Below, piece after piece: positions 35,257 to 43,529 of a DNA stretch of 64,000 nt. The first letter of the stretch is position 1; each line of letters begins with the position of its first letter. Source of the DNA: Fibrobacter sp. UWH4 (lineage in GTDB: Bacteria; Fibrobacterota; Fibrobacteria; Fibrobacterales; Fibrobacteraceae); contig NZ_FRAY01000001.1 in the NCBI RefSeq assembly GCF_900142475.1, forward strand, positions 496,001 through 560,000. The letters run 5' to 3'. A program made the translations under genes and the position numbers. The notes below the pieces were generated by a model that made no database searches, was not told the origin of the DNA, and was given only the letters and a program-made list of their open reading frames with translations.

Positions 35257-36862
35257 TAATCGCTCCCCAGCTTTGAGTAATGATGTCTTTGTCGATGTTC
35301 ACGACCTTTTCCACGGCTCCAATCTTCGTGGGAAGGATGTAAACACGTTTGCCCTTTTCTGCCTTCTTGTCAACAGCCATGGCGTCCCATGCGGCTTCTA
35401 CGTCGATATCGTATTTCTTCGGGAATCCGAGGTCGTCCAAGAGTTTGTTCTGACGAGCTTCTTCTTCGGCGCTGATTTTGCCGAGGAGAACTGCCGCGCG
35501 GGCGGCCACGCGCATGCCAAGCGACACGGCGATGCCGTGGGTGAACATGCTGTAGTGCGTCAAGTTTTCGATAGCATGCCCGAAGGTATGCCCGTAATTC
35601 AAAATAGCACGGAGTCCCGCTTCCTTTTCGTCGATGCCGACGACTTCGGCCTTGATGGCGCAGCTGCGGTAAATCAGGTGCTTCAAAACGTCGAGGTCGT
35701 GAGCCTTGATTTTTTCGACATTCTGTTCCATATAGCGGAAGAATTCTTCGTCGTAAATCACGCCGTACTTCACGATTTCGGCAAGGCCTGCCAGGTATTC
35801 CGTTTCGGGCAAGGTGCTGAGTACCGCGAGGTCGCAGACCACAGCCTTGGGCTGGTAGAATGCACCAATCATGTTCTTGCCTTCGGGGTGGTTCACGGCA
35901 ACCTTTCCGCCCACGGAACTGTCCACCATGCTAAGGAGCGTTGTCGGGAACTGGATAAACGGAATGCCGCGCTGGTAGGTGGCTGCACCGAAACCTGCCA
36001 TATCGCCGACCACGCCGCCGCTAAACTGCAACAGGCAACTCTTGCGGGTGTAGCCGCGGTGGAGCATAAAGCTGAACAGCTGGTTCAGGTTGTGAAGCGT
36101 CTTGTTCTTTTCGCCGGCCTGGAACTTGAAAATCGGGCAACGCCCGGCCTGGCCTCTCAGTTCGCCAATCATCTGGCTTTGTACTTTGGCAATGTTCGTG
36201 TCGGTGCAAACCAGAAATTCGTGGCTCGGCGTGAGCTTGAGGCTTTCAAGCAAAACGCCCGCTTCGGGAATAATGTTCTTGCCGATAAAAATGGGGTAGC
36301 GTCCGCCGCTGCTCGGACAAACGTCCAGTGCATGGCTGTTCCAGAAATTCAGGATGTACAGGATGCGTTCGATCACGTGGTCTTCGGTGTATTCGTCGGA
36401 ACTTTCCACGCTGAAATCGGCGTGGGCATAATTCTTTTCGCGTTCCTTGAGCATCACCTTGATTTTTTCGAGACGTTCTTCGTCGCTAAGGTTTGCAAGC
36501 AACGGGCGCGTGTTCTTGCGGCCAATGCGTTCCGAAAGCACTTCGGGCTTTGCCCACAGACGAATGATGGTGCCGTTTTCGCGGATGACCTTGAGGTTTT
36601 CCGGCTGCGTGAGTGCGCCACCGCCTAAAGAAATGATGTGCGGGGTTTCTTTCTTTGCAAATTCGGCAACTACGTCGCGTTCCATTTCGCGGAACTTGGC
36701 TTCGCCGTCCTGTTCAAAGATTTCGCTGATGGTTTTACCCGCGCGTTCGACGATAACGGCGTCGGTATCCACGTAGGGGCGGTTTAACCGTTCTGCCAGG
36801 GCGCGTCCGGTGCGGGTTTTTCCACTTGCCATGAATCCGGTGAAAAAGATGTGCTTGTTCAT
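35252..36862 (-). CDS. aroKB: Fused shikimate kinase - 3-dehydroquinate synthase (AroK-AroB)
   Basis: Residues 1-170 form a shikimate kinase: Walker A GFMASGKTRTGRALA, DTDAVIVERAGKTISEIF, ISLGGGAL and GRKNTRPLL. Residues about 185-536 form dehydroquinate synthase: FQAGEKNKTLHNLNQL, QFSGGVVGDMAGFGAATYQRG, FIQFPTTLLSMVDSSVGGKVAVNHPEGKN, and the zinc ligands in AEIVKYGVI, NYGHTFGHAIE and THGIAVSLGM. Both active sites look complete. The fusion covers steps 2 and 5 of the shikimate pathway. The gene starts one base after aroE ends, so aroE-aroKB is one operon. Confidence 0.95.
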   Translation of the reverse strand: MNKHIFFTGFMASGKTRTGRALAERLNRPYVDTDAVIVERAGKTISEIFEQDGEAKFREMERDVVAEFAKKETPHIISLGGGALTQPENLKVIRENGTIIRLWAKPEVLSERIGRKNTRPLLANLSDEERLEKIKVMLKEREKNYAHADFSVESSDEYTEDHVIERILYILNFWNSHALDVCPSSGGRYPIFIGKNIIPEAGVLLESLKLTPSHEFLVCTDTNIAKVQSQMIGELRGQAGRCPIFKFQAGEKNKTLHNLNQLFSFMLHRGYTRKSCLLQFSGGVVGDMAGFGAATYQRGIPFIQFPTTLLSMVDSSVGGKVAVNHPEGKNMIGAFYQPKAVVCDLAVLSTLPETEYLAGLAEIVKYGVIYDEEFFRYMEQNVEKIKAHDLDVLKHLIYRSCAIKAEVVGIDEKEAGLRAILNYGHTFGHAIENLTHYSMFTHGIAVSLGMRVAARAAVLLGKISAEEEARQNKLLDDLGFPKKYDIDVEAAWDAMAVDKKAEKGKRVYILPTKIGAVEKVVNIDKDIITQSWGAIK

Positions 36863-36863
36863 G

Positions 36864-37751
36864 TTAACCCTGCATTCCTTTGCGCATAATCTGTGCGAGT
36901 TCGTCGTTCGTCTTGTTTTTAGTTTCTTCGGGGAACCACTTTCTAAAGCTTTCGATGCCCTGGTGCACCAGCATTCCTTCGCCGGTCACGACTTTGCAGC
37001 CTTTTGCCAGGGCCGTTTTTAACAGCTTGGTCATGGGCGGCGTGTACACGATATCCATCACGGCCTGGCCTTGGTGCAAGGATTCTTCGGTCAGGGGAGA
37101 CTGGTCTTCGTTTGGAGTCATACCCACGGAGGTTGCATTGATGATGATTTCGATATCCTTGGATACGGTCGGAAATTCATCGAACGTGGCGACTTGGACC
37201 TGGGGAGCCTTGCCGTTAAAGAACTGGTTCAGGCTGTCGGCGAGTGCGGCCCCTTTTTCGCGGTTGCGGCACACGATGGTGAGCTGGTTCTGCATTTCGG
37301 CGAGCGTGTAGGCGATTGCCTTGGCTGCTCCTCCGTTCCCGAGCAGGGCGACCTTCTTGTTCGAAGGTTCTACACCCGATTCCTGCAGATTGCGGATGCA
37401 TCCGTAGGGGTCAGTTGTCGTGCCGCATAAGGAGCCTCCGACAACGCCGTCTTTCCAGTACAGCGTATTGACGCTGCCGGTAAACTTCGAAATGTCCGAA
37501 AGTTCGTCCACAAGGTCCATCACGGGGGTCTTGTAGGGAATCGTGACATTTGCCCCGCGGAACTTCATGGCTCTAAAACCCTTGATGGCATCGGCCAGGT
37601 TTTCGGGCTCCGGGGCGTAGGGTAAATAGGCCGCATTGATGCCTAATGCTTCAAAAAGGGCATTGTGCATCAAAGGCGACTTGCTATGACCAACAGGATG
37701 ACCGAAAATGCAAAGCGTCTCGGTCTTTCCATTCAATTTTAACTGGCTCAA
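36864..37751 (-). CDS. aroE: Shikimate dehydrogenase
   Basis: The 295-residue protein has CIFGHPVGHSKSPLMHNALFEALGINAAYLP at the N-terminus, RGANVTIPYKTPVMDLVDE with the catalytic Lys, SVNTLYW, VALLGNGGAAKAIAYTLAE (NADP-binding), INATSVGMTP and GEGMLVHQGIESF. It reduces 3-dehydroshikimate. The start is TTG 37751 with AGAGG five bases upstream; no ATG fits. It heads the aroE-aroKB operon, and its promoter must lie in the 155-base AT-rich gap before the divergent Rpn-family gene. Confidence 0.95.
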   Translation of the reverse strand: MSQLKLNGKTETLCIFGHPVGHSKSPLMHNALFEALGINAAYLPYAPEPENLADAIKGFRAMKFRGANVTIPYKTPVMDLVDELSDISKFTGSVNTLYWKDGVVGGSLCGTTTDPYGCIRNLQESGVEPSNKKVALLGNGGAAKAIAYTLAEMQNQLTIVCRNREKGAALADSLNQFFNGKAPQVQVATFDEFPTVSKDIEIIINATSVGMTPNEDQSPLTEESLHQGQAVMDIVYTPPMTKLLKTALAKGCKVVTGEGMLVHQGIESFRKWFPEETKNKTNDELAQIMRKGMQG

Positions 37752-37862
37752 AAAAACCTCTTTTTTTACAATATAAAGATATAAAAATACACGAAAATGA
37801 AAGATTGTGATGTCACGGAGGGTGGTATATGGTCTTTATTTTCTCATTTTTTCAAATACTTG

Positions 37863-37873
37863 CGTGTATAGTA
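37863..37873 (+). promoter_or_regulatory. CGTGTATAGTA promoter-like element of the first Rpn-family gene
   Basis: CGTGTATAGTA, followed by GTAGGGA, lies 34 bases before ATG 37907. The same 11 bases precede the second Rpn-family gene at 48444-48454. Confidence 0.5.
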
Positions 37874-37906
37874 GTAGGGACTATTAAAAAAAAGGAACTA
37901 TTGACT

Positions 37907-39031
37907 ATGAAAACTGCAAATAATCGAGGCGTTGACCCCATTCTCGAACTTCTCGGCCTTGCACACCTGTATCGTGGCAGGCGTCCGCTTGTTTGGATTC
38001 CGGATCTGTACCCAAAGCCGGTATCTACACCTCTAAAAACCGATGAACAGCGCGAAACGAAGTCGAATTCTTTACGTGAAAAGGTTTCTGCGTATGGGGT
38101 GGGATCAAGGGATCCCGGTAAAACGGGGGATTCGGCTAGCAGTTCCGCCGAAGTCGATCTCTCGGAATATTTCGTTGACACCAGGGAGGATGGCCCCTAC
38201 GCGAGCCTCTTGACTGATGAAACCTTCAAAAAGGCGTTTTCCCCCGATACGGAGCAGGGCAAGTGCAACCTTCTCAACTTGCTGAACGATATGCTCGAAG
38301 GGCAGATTCCGCACCGCATTATTGACGTGTATTCGCAGCAGCTTGAGCAGAACGAATCCGGCAGCAAGGAGTCCAGGACTTCCATTTTTGACCTGCATTG
38401 TCGCGACGAGGTGGGGGATTTTATCGAAATCGAGGTGCAGATCCGTAAAAAGACGAACTTCTTGAAGCGCCTTGCTTTCTATTCGGGGCAGATGATTGTA
38501 AAGCAGGGGATTCCTGGTGACGAGTGGAATTACGATGTCAAGCCGACTTACGTCATTGCGATTACGAAGCACAGGGTGTTCGATGATGACCGCGCTATCC
38601 ACCGTGCGGGTATCGTGGATTATGCGACTAACAAGCCGATTGTCGATAGTGTCAACTTTACGGTGGTTGAGTTGCCGAAGGTCGGGCGGATAATCCGCGA
38701 GAACGATGCCGAGGCTGCAAAATGGATGTTTGCTCTCAAGTACCTGAACCGTATCAAGCGCCTACCTCCCGCCTTGAACGAGGGAAAGTTCAAAGGGTTG
38801 CTTCTTTCTGCAAAAGTAGCTAGATTCAATAAGGAAGAACTAGAAAGGTACAGGTATACTATGAAAATGGAATGGGACGATTATGCGGAATGGACTGCCC
38901 TTGTCGAGGACCACCCAGAGTACTTGAAAGAGGCTGAGCAAAAGGCCGTTGACGCTCGTGATAGTGAAATAGCGCAAATGCTTGATGACGGAATGACTCT
39001 GGAAAAGTTGCGGGAGTACTTGCGTAAATAG
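37907..39031 (+). CDS. Rpn/PD-(D/E)XK nuclease-family putative transposase
   Basis: The 374-residue protein fits the TIGR01784-type family: LTDETFKKAFSPDTEQGKCNLLNLLNDML (N-terminal helix with the family Asp-equivalent), then IFDLHCRDEVGDFIEIEVQ carrying the D...E-x-Q nuclease core, RLAFYSGQMIVKQ, and a C-terminal helix ending MLDDGMTLEKLREYLRK. Rpn proteins are recombination-promoting nucleases; mobility of the gene itself is not shown. The N-terminal 75 residues (RRPLVWIPDLYPKP and a Ser-rich stretch) are an unusual extension. ATG 37907 follows AAAGGAAC; an upstream ATG (37829) lies before the likely promoter. Confidence 0.85.
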   Translation: MKTANNRGVDPILELLGLAHLYRGRRPLVWIPDLYPKPVSTPLKTDEQRETKSNSLREKVSAYGVGSRDPGKTGDSASSSAEVDLSEYFVDTREDGPYASLLTDETFKKAFSPDTEQGKCNLLNLLNDMLEGQIPHRIIDVYSQQLEQNESGSKESRTSIFDLHCRDEVGDFIEIEVQIRKKTNFLKRLAFYSGQMIVKQGIPGDEWNYDVKPTYVIAITKHRVFDDDRAIHRAGIVDYATNKPIVDSVNFTVVELPKVGRIIRENDAEAAKWMFALKYLNRIKRLPPALNEGKFKGLLLSAKVARFNKEELERYRYTMKMEWDDYAEWTALVEDHPEYLKEAEQKAVDARDSEIAQMLDDGMTLEKLREYLRK

Positions 39032-39089
39032 GGATCGATTCGTTTTATGGGAATGGTGATTATGTTTTGCTAAAAAATCATTCCTTTTC

Positions 39090-39239
39090 CCCGATGATGG
39101 TGGCGCGGGCATTTCCGGCGAAGGGTGTTCGGTAAGGTCAAATGATGACGGCTCGTTTGCTTTGACTTGTCCCGATGGTACGAACATCGATTTTTATGCG
39201 CCTTTCAAGATGAGTGTGCGTGAAGGTAGTGAGAATGTT
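39090..39239 (+). pseudogene. Fragment of a Cys-containing secreted protein repeat
   Basis: Between the Rpn-family gene and the helicase an open stretch without start encodes DDGGAGISGEGC and SVRSNDDGSFALTCPDGTN, then IDFYAPFKMSV. The C-x(n)-DGS-x-x-x-T-CPDGT pattern looks like a repeat of a secreted protein cut off at both ends. It is probably debris of a larger surface-protein gene. Confidence 0.4.
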
Positions 39240-39297
39240 TTATTTAAAAGCATAAAATATTATTGTCATTCCGATTTTTTTACTAAATTTGGCGCCT

Positions 39298-41073
39298 ATG
39301 AATCCGAATGGCGCCATTATTGTTCAGAGTAATATGGAAATTATGGTGGAAGTTGATGCTCCCACCTACGAAGCTGCCCGCGACGCGATTGCCCCTTTCA
39401 CCGAACTGGTCAAGAGCCCCGAGCATTTGCATACCTACAAGATTAGTCCCCTCAGCCTGTGGAACGCCGCTTCGACGGGCCTTCGTGCACCGGAAGTTCT
39501 GGAACGTCTCGAAAGCCAGAGCCGCTTCCCGATTCCTGAAACCGTCGTTACGGAAGTTCAGGACTACATGGACCGTTACGGTCTGTTGCGTCTTAAGAAA
39601 GAAGGCGACAAGCTGATTGTCGAATCCGATGACAAGTACATGTTCACCGAAATCTGCCACCTCAAGGAGGTGGAACCGTTCATTCTTCAGTTTATCGACG
39701 ACTTGCACGCCGAAGTGGACCCGGAACGCCGCGGCCACTTGAAGATGGCCCTCACGAATGCGGGTTTCCCGGTGGAAGACTTGGCTGGTTATACCGTGGG
39801 CGATCCGCTCCCGATTCACTTGCGCGAAACGACGGTGGGCGGAAAGCCGTTTGCTCTCCGCGACTACCAGAAAGAAGCTGCCCAGGTGTTCTATGCGAGC
39901 GGTTCCGAAAAGGGCGGTTCGGGCGTGATTGTGCTGCCTTGCGGTTCGGGTAAGACGGTGATTGGCCTTGCCACGATGGCTTTGGTACAAACTAAGACCT
40001 TGGTTTTGACGCCGAACATTTCGGCTAGCCGTCAGTGGATTCGTGAAATTTGCGACAAGACGGACTTGACGCTCGACCAGGTAAAGGAATACTCCGGCGA
40101 AGTCAAGGAAATCGGCCCCGTGACGGTGGCGACCTACCAGATTTTGACGCAGCGCAAGCGTGCCAAGAAGGCCGACGAAAAAGCCGATGCCGATATCGGC
40201 GATTTGACCGAAGAAGAAGTCAAGAAGGAACTCGCGAACTTCCCGCTGTTCAGTCAGGAAAAGTGGGGCCTGATGATTTACGACGAAGTGCACTTGCTGC
40301 CGGCTCCGGTGTTCCGCCTGAGTACCGAAATGCAAGCCACTCGCCGCCTGGGCCTTACGGCAACGCTCGTGCGCGAAGACCACAAGGAAACCGAAGTGTT
40401 CAGCTTGATTGGCCCCAAGAAGTACGACATCCCGTGGCGTATTCTGGAAGCCCAGGGCTGGATTGCGACTGCCGACTGTAACGAAATCCGCATCCCGATG
40501 GAAGCGGAACTCAAGATGAAGTATGCGCTTGCGCCTGTCCGCGAAAAGATTACGCTGGCATCTACGAACCCCGAAAAGACGGACATCGTGGAACGCCTGC
40601 TCAAGTACTTCGACAAGCCCGATGACCGCGTGCTGATTATCGGCCAGTACATCGACCAGCTCGAAGCCCTTTCCGAAGATTTGCAGATTCCGCTGATTAC
40701 GGGTAAGACGCCGAACAAGGACCGCGAAAAGCTTTATGCCGCCTTCCGTAACGGAACGCAGAAGAACTTGATGGTCTCGAAGGTGGGTAACTTCGCCATC
40801 GACTTGCCGGATGCCAACGTGCTCATCCAGATTTCGGGTACTTTCGGTAGCCGACAGGAAGAAGCCCAGCGTCTCGGTCGCGTGCTCCGCCCCAAGAGCG
40901 ACGGCGGTGCAGCGCATTTCTACAGCATCGTGACGCAGGATTCCAAGGAACAGGAATTCGCCATGAACCGCCAGCTGTTCCTTACGGAACAAGGCTATGC
41001 TTATAAGATTATCAAAAGAGGAGACTGGGACATTCTCGCTAGAACTCCCGAAGAGTTAGCTGCTAGAAAATAA
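39298..41073 (+). CDS. XPB/ERCC3-type DNA helicase
   Basis: The 591-residue protein has an N-terminal XPB-like domain (about 1-160), then a superfamily 2 helicase core: LRDYQKEAAQVFY (Q-like motif), VLPCGSGKTVIGLA (Walker A), LVLTPNISASRQW (Ia), LMIYDEVHLLPAPVFR (DEVH box), RLGLTATLVREDHKE (III with the RED motif of XPB) and QEEAQRLGRVLRPK (VI). The DEVH and RED motifs identify an XPB relative rather than RecQ or UvrB. Its role in bacteria is probably DNA repair or transcription-linked remodelling. ATG 39298 is the start closest to the family N-terminus; TTG 39289 adds three residues. A terminator follows. Confidence 0.92.
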   Translation: MNPNGAIIVQSNMEIMVEVDAPTYEAARDAIAPFTELVKSPEHLHTYKISPLSLWNAASTGLRAPEVLERLESQSRFPIPETVVTEVQDYMDRYGLLRLKKEGDKLIVESDDKYMFTEICHLKEVEPFILQFIDDLHAEVDPERRGHLKMALTNAGFPVEDLAGYTVGDPLPIHLRETTVGGKPFALRDYQKEAAQVFYASGSEKGGSGVIVLPCGSGKTVIGLATMALVQTKTLVLTPNISASRQWIREICDKTDLTLDQVKEYSGEVKEIGPVTVATYQILTQRKRAKKADEKADADIGDLTEEEVKKELANFPLFSQEKWGLMIYDEVHLLPAPVFRLSTEMQATRRLGLTATLVREDHKETEVFSLIGPKKYDIPWRILEAQGWIATADCNEIRIPMEAELKMKYALAPVREKITLASTNPEKTDIVERLLKYFDKPDDRVLIIGQYIDQLEALSEDLQIPLITGKTPNKDREKLYAAFRNGTQKNLMVSKVGNFAIDLPDANVLIQISGTFGSRQEEAQRLGRVLRPKSDGGAAHFYSIVTQDSKEQEFAMNRQLFLTEQGYAYKIIKRGDWDILARTPEELAARK

Positions 41074-41082
41074 ATAAAAGAA

Positions 41083-41111
41083 AAATCCCGCTCATCGAGC
41101 GGGATTTTTTT
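41083..41111. terminator. Bidirectional rho-independent terminator
   Basis: Stem AAATCCCGCTC (41083-41093) / GAGCGGGATTT (41097-41107) with ATC loop, A-rich on the left and T-rich on the right. It ends the helicase gene on the plus strand and the tRNA transcript on the minus strand. Confidence 0.9.
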
Positions 41112-41113
41112 CG

Positions 41114-41186
41114 AGCCACCCAGCAGATTTGAACTGCCGACCTGCTGATTACGAATCAGCTGCTCTACCAGCTGAGCTAGAGTGGC
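41114..41186 (-). tRNA. tRNA-Thr (anticodon CGT)
   Basis: The 73-base minus-strand cloverleaf has acceptor GCCACTC/GGGTGGC, D-arm with AGCTCAGCTGGTAGAGC, anticodon stem GCTGA/TCAGC around loop TTCGTAA (anticodon CGT, reading ACG), and T-arm GGTTCAA-type loop (GCAGTTCAAATCTGC). CCA is not encoded. The discriminator is T. Confidence 0.95.
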
Positions 41187-41293
41187 GTGGTAGGCCAAAA
41201 TTAGTAAATCGGGGTTGTTTTGTCAAGGTCTGCTGACAACACAATAAAATTTTTCTATGATTGGAACACAAAAATTTAACATGGACGTTAAAA

Positions 41294-41977
41294 ATGGCTA
41301 ACGAATCGAATACCAACAATTCTGAAATTAAGGAATTTTTTGTCGCTCACGGCTCCAAGGTCGTTGCCGCCCTCGTGGTGGTGATGGTTATCGTGGTGGG
41401 TGTGGTGCAGTTCCGCGACTACCGCAAGGCTTCTGCCGCTGAACAGGCTGAACTCCTCGGTCCTGGCATGACTTATCTGTATGCAAGCGAAAAGGACAGT
41501 GCCTTGGTGGAATTCGAATCCAAGATCAATTCTGGCAAGCTTTCCGGCGTGGCTCTGGCCAAGGCCGCTCTCTATGCAGGCAACATCAAGTACCAGTCCG
41601 GTGACTTTGACGCCGCCGCAGTGTTCTTCCAGAAGAGCCTCGACAATGCCGGCTCCGTGGCCTTGGTCCGTTCGGCCGCCATGCACGGTCTTGCCTCCGT
41701 GAAGATTGAAAAGGGCGACTATTCCGCCGCTGCCGGTCTGTTGGAAAAGTACATCTCCGAATTTGCAAAGCGCACGGGTGACCAGGAAGACCGCTTCCAG
41801 AAGGACGAACCGGTGGACGAAGTTCCGATGGTGGCCGACGCCATGTGGAAACTCACTCTCGTTTACGAACAGCTCGGTGCTGCCGACAAGGCCAAGCAGA
41901 CTGCTGAACGCATTCTCACGGTCTACGGTGACAACCAGGCGTACGCCGACAAGGCAAAGAAGTTCCTCGCTAAGTAA
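41294..41977 (+). CDS. Membrane-anchored TPR protein (YfgM-like)
   Basis: A short N-terminal region precedes one transmembrane helix (VVAALVVVMVIVVGVVQF, about 22-40), followed by TPR-like helical repeats (ALAKAALYAGNIKYQSGDFDAAAVFF, VADAMWKLTLVYEQLGAADKAKQ) up to the C-terminus. The layout matches YfgM/tetratricopeptide_2-type periplasmic chaperone helpers. ATG 41294 was chosen because it gives a compact N-terminus; TTG 41261 would add 11 residues. A hairpin terminator lies 50 bases downstream. Confidence 0.75.
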   Translation: MANESNTNNSEIKEFFVAHGSKVVAALVVVMVIVVGVVQFRDYRKASAAEQAELLGPGMTYLYASEKDSALVEFESKINSGKLSGVALAKAALYAGNIKYQSGDFDAAAVFFQKSLDNAGSVALVRSAAMHGLASVKIEKGDYSAAAGLLEKYISEFAKRTGDQEDRFQKDEPVDEVPMVADAMWKLTLVYEQLGAADKAKQTAERILTVYGDNQAYADKAKKFLAK

Positions 41978-42024
41978 TTTGGAATGCGCCCTTGTGGCGC
42001 ATCAGTTTTGCTGAGTATTAAGAA

Positions 42025-42050
42025 AGGCGGCTTTTAAGCCGCCTCTCTTG
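42025..42050. terminator. Terminator between convergent genes
   Basis: AGGCGGCTT / AAGCCGCCT stem followed by CTCTTGTTTTCT. A smaller hairpin (GCGCC-CTTGT-GGCGC, 41988-42002) lies just before it. Confidence 0.75.
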
Positions 42051-42080
42051 TTTTCTATCGCTGTCAAAAATTGTCGTGTC

Positions 42081-43529
42081 TTACCACCAAAGCTTTATTC
42101 TTAAGTAATCAATTGCTTCGTGCGAAATAATCCACCAGAGCGTCTTTTTCTCAGATAAAATCTTTGCGATGCCGGTCATGCCCGGGCGGAACCACGAGGG
42201 AGTCTGGCGCACGAATTCGCCGCGTACGGCAAAGGTGTTCTCTTGCTCCTTGACCTCGGCTGTGGGGCTTATACGCTCGGTTCTAAAGCGGTAAACGTAG
42301 TCGGGGCGGCTCTTGATAGCCAAAAGGCCTTCGCCGCCTAAAGTCACGTTCTTGAGTTCGCCTTCGGGCACGTTGATTTCGACATAAATGTTTTCGATAG
42401 AGGCAATCTGGAACAGTTCGCTGCCTTGGTTGACTGGGGCGCCGATTCGCTTTTGCAAATCGCCTTCGATAATGACGGCGCTATCGACGTTGACAGTCAC
42501 GTTTGACATGGAAAGCTTGTAACGCACGGTTTTGAGCTTTGCCTGCGTCTGCGAGAGCTTTGCCTGGTAGATACGCATGTCGGCCAGTTCGCGGGCGGCC
42601 TGTGCTTTTTGTATTTCGCGGCGGCTATCCTGTTCCTGTGCCATCAAGTCGGCTTCTTCGAGCTTGAGTTCTGTCTGGTTCAAACGCAACAGCGTCTGGC
42701 CCCTGTAAATCACGTCGCCCGGCTTTACGAACACGCTGTCGATATAGCCGTCGTAGGGCGCGGTGGCGTAAATAATCTTGTCCGTCTTGAGGATGGCGGG
42801 GGCGCTCACTCGGTAGGGGAGCGGATAAAGCGTTGCAAACAGCACAAGCCCAATACCCAGAATGCCGAAAAATTTGGCCCAGGTATGTTCAAAGCCCAAA
42901 AGTTTGGCGAGCGCCTTGCGCATTTTGCGGGCAGCCCTTGCTCCAAACCAGTTGCTCTTTTGATAAAGCTCTAAAAGCCTTGCGCTGCACAAAGACGAGG
43001 CCAGGTAAATCTGTTCGGTTTCAAGGTCGGTAAAGGGCTTCCCCTGGCGTTCGCAGGTAATGACGCCGATAACTTCTTCGCCGTCTTTGGGCGAGGTGCG
43101 AATAGGAACCGAGAGCAGATTTTCGCAGTGGTGTTCCTTGCTGTATCTTTCGTGTGCAAGAACGGTCAGGTTGTCTTTGACCGGCGGGTACAAAATGGCG
43201 GCGTCTTGTTCGTAGGCCTCTTCCATAAGGCCTTCAAGGTCCTTGACCACCTGCATCTTCTTTTCAAAATGGTCGGTGTGGCTGATTGTCTTGAGCCGAA
43301 TGTAGTCATGCTTTAGCCAGCCAAGGCTTACGCGTTCGGCGTGGTGCTTGTCGGCAATTTGCCCCACCAAGGCGAGTGCTGCGGTCTTGAATTTTTCGCA
43401 GCCCATGACGCTCTGTGCAATTTCGATTACCTGGGTCAGTTGGAGAATCTTGGAATTGGTTCCTTGCAAGGCACCCTGCAAGGCTTTGATAATCTGGTTT
43501 GTTTCTAGCTGTTGCGCGGGCTTAGTCAT
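42081..43529 (-). CDS. GAF-domain HlyD-family adaptor
   Basis: The 482-residue protein has a GAF-like domain (about 40-190; VSLGWLKHDYIRLKTISHTD, LLSVPIRTS to VIGVITCER), a single membrane helix (FFGILGIGLVLFATLYPLPYRV, about 215-235), then an HlyD/membrane-fusion part: a lipoyl-like barrel (YDGYIDSVFVKPGDVIYRGQTLLRL), a coiled-coil hairpin (LKLEEADLMAQEQDSRREIQ) and a beta-barrel (NIYVEINVPEGELKNVTLG). It should bridge an inner-membrane transporter to the outer-membrane channel, with the GAF domain cytoplasmic and perhaps sensing a ligand. ATG 43529 overlaps the stop of the channel gene by eight bases. It is the last gene of the four-gene operon. Confidence 0.88.
   Translation of the reverse strand: MTKPAQQLETNQIIKALQGALQGTNSKILQLTQVIEIAQSVMGCEKFKTAALALVGQIADKHHAERVSLGWLKHDYIRLKTISHTDHFEKKMQVVKDLEGLMEEAYEQDAAILYPPVKDNLTVLAHERYSKEHHCENLLSVPIRTSPKDGEEVIGVITCERQGKPFTDLETEQIYLASSLCSARLLELYQKSNWFGARAARKMRKALAKLLGFEHTWAKFFGILGIGLVLFATLYPLPYRVSAPAILKTDKIIYATAPYDGYIDSVFVKPGDVIYRGQTLLRLNQTELKLEEADLMAQEQDSRREIQKAQAARELADMRIYQAKLSQTQAKLKTVRYKLSMSNVTVNVDSAVIIEGDLQKRIGAPVNQGSELFQIASIENIYVEINVPEGELKNVTLGGEGLLAIKSRPDYVYRFRTERISPTAEVKEQENTFAVRGEFVRQTPSWFRPGMTGIAKILSEKKTLWWIISHEAIDYLRIKLWW

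Noticed and set aside
34991-36628. 545-codon plus-strand frame across aroKB
   Set aside because: Antisense to an intact AroK-AroB fusion with all motifs on the minus strand.
37829-37906. Earlier ATG for the first Rpn-family gene giving a hydrophobic N-terminus
   Set aside because: It lies upstream of the CGTGTATAGTA promoter-like element, and ATG 37907 has AAAGGAAC before it.
39283-40992. 569-codon minus-strand frame over the helicase
   Set aside because: Antisense shadow; the plus strand carries every helicase motif in order.
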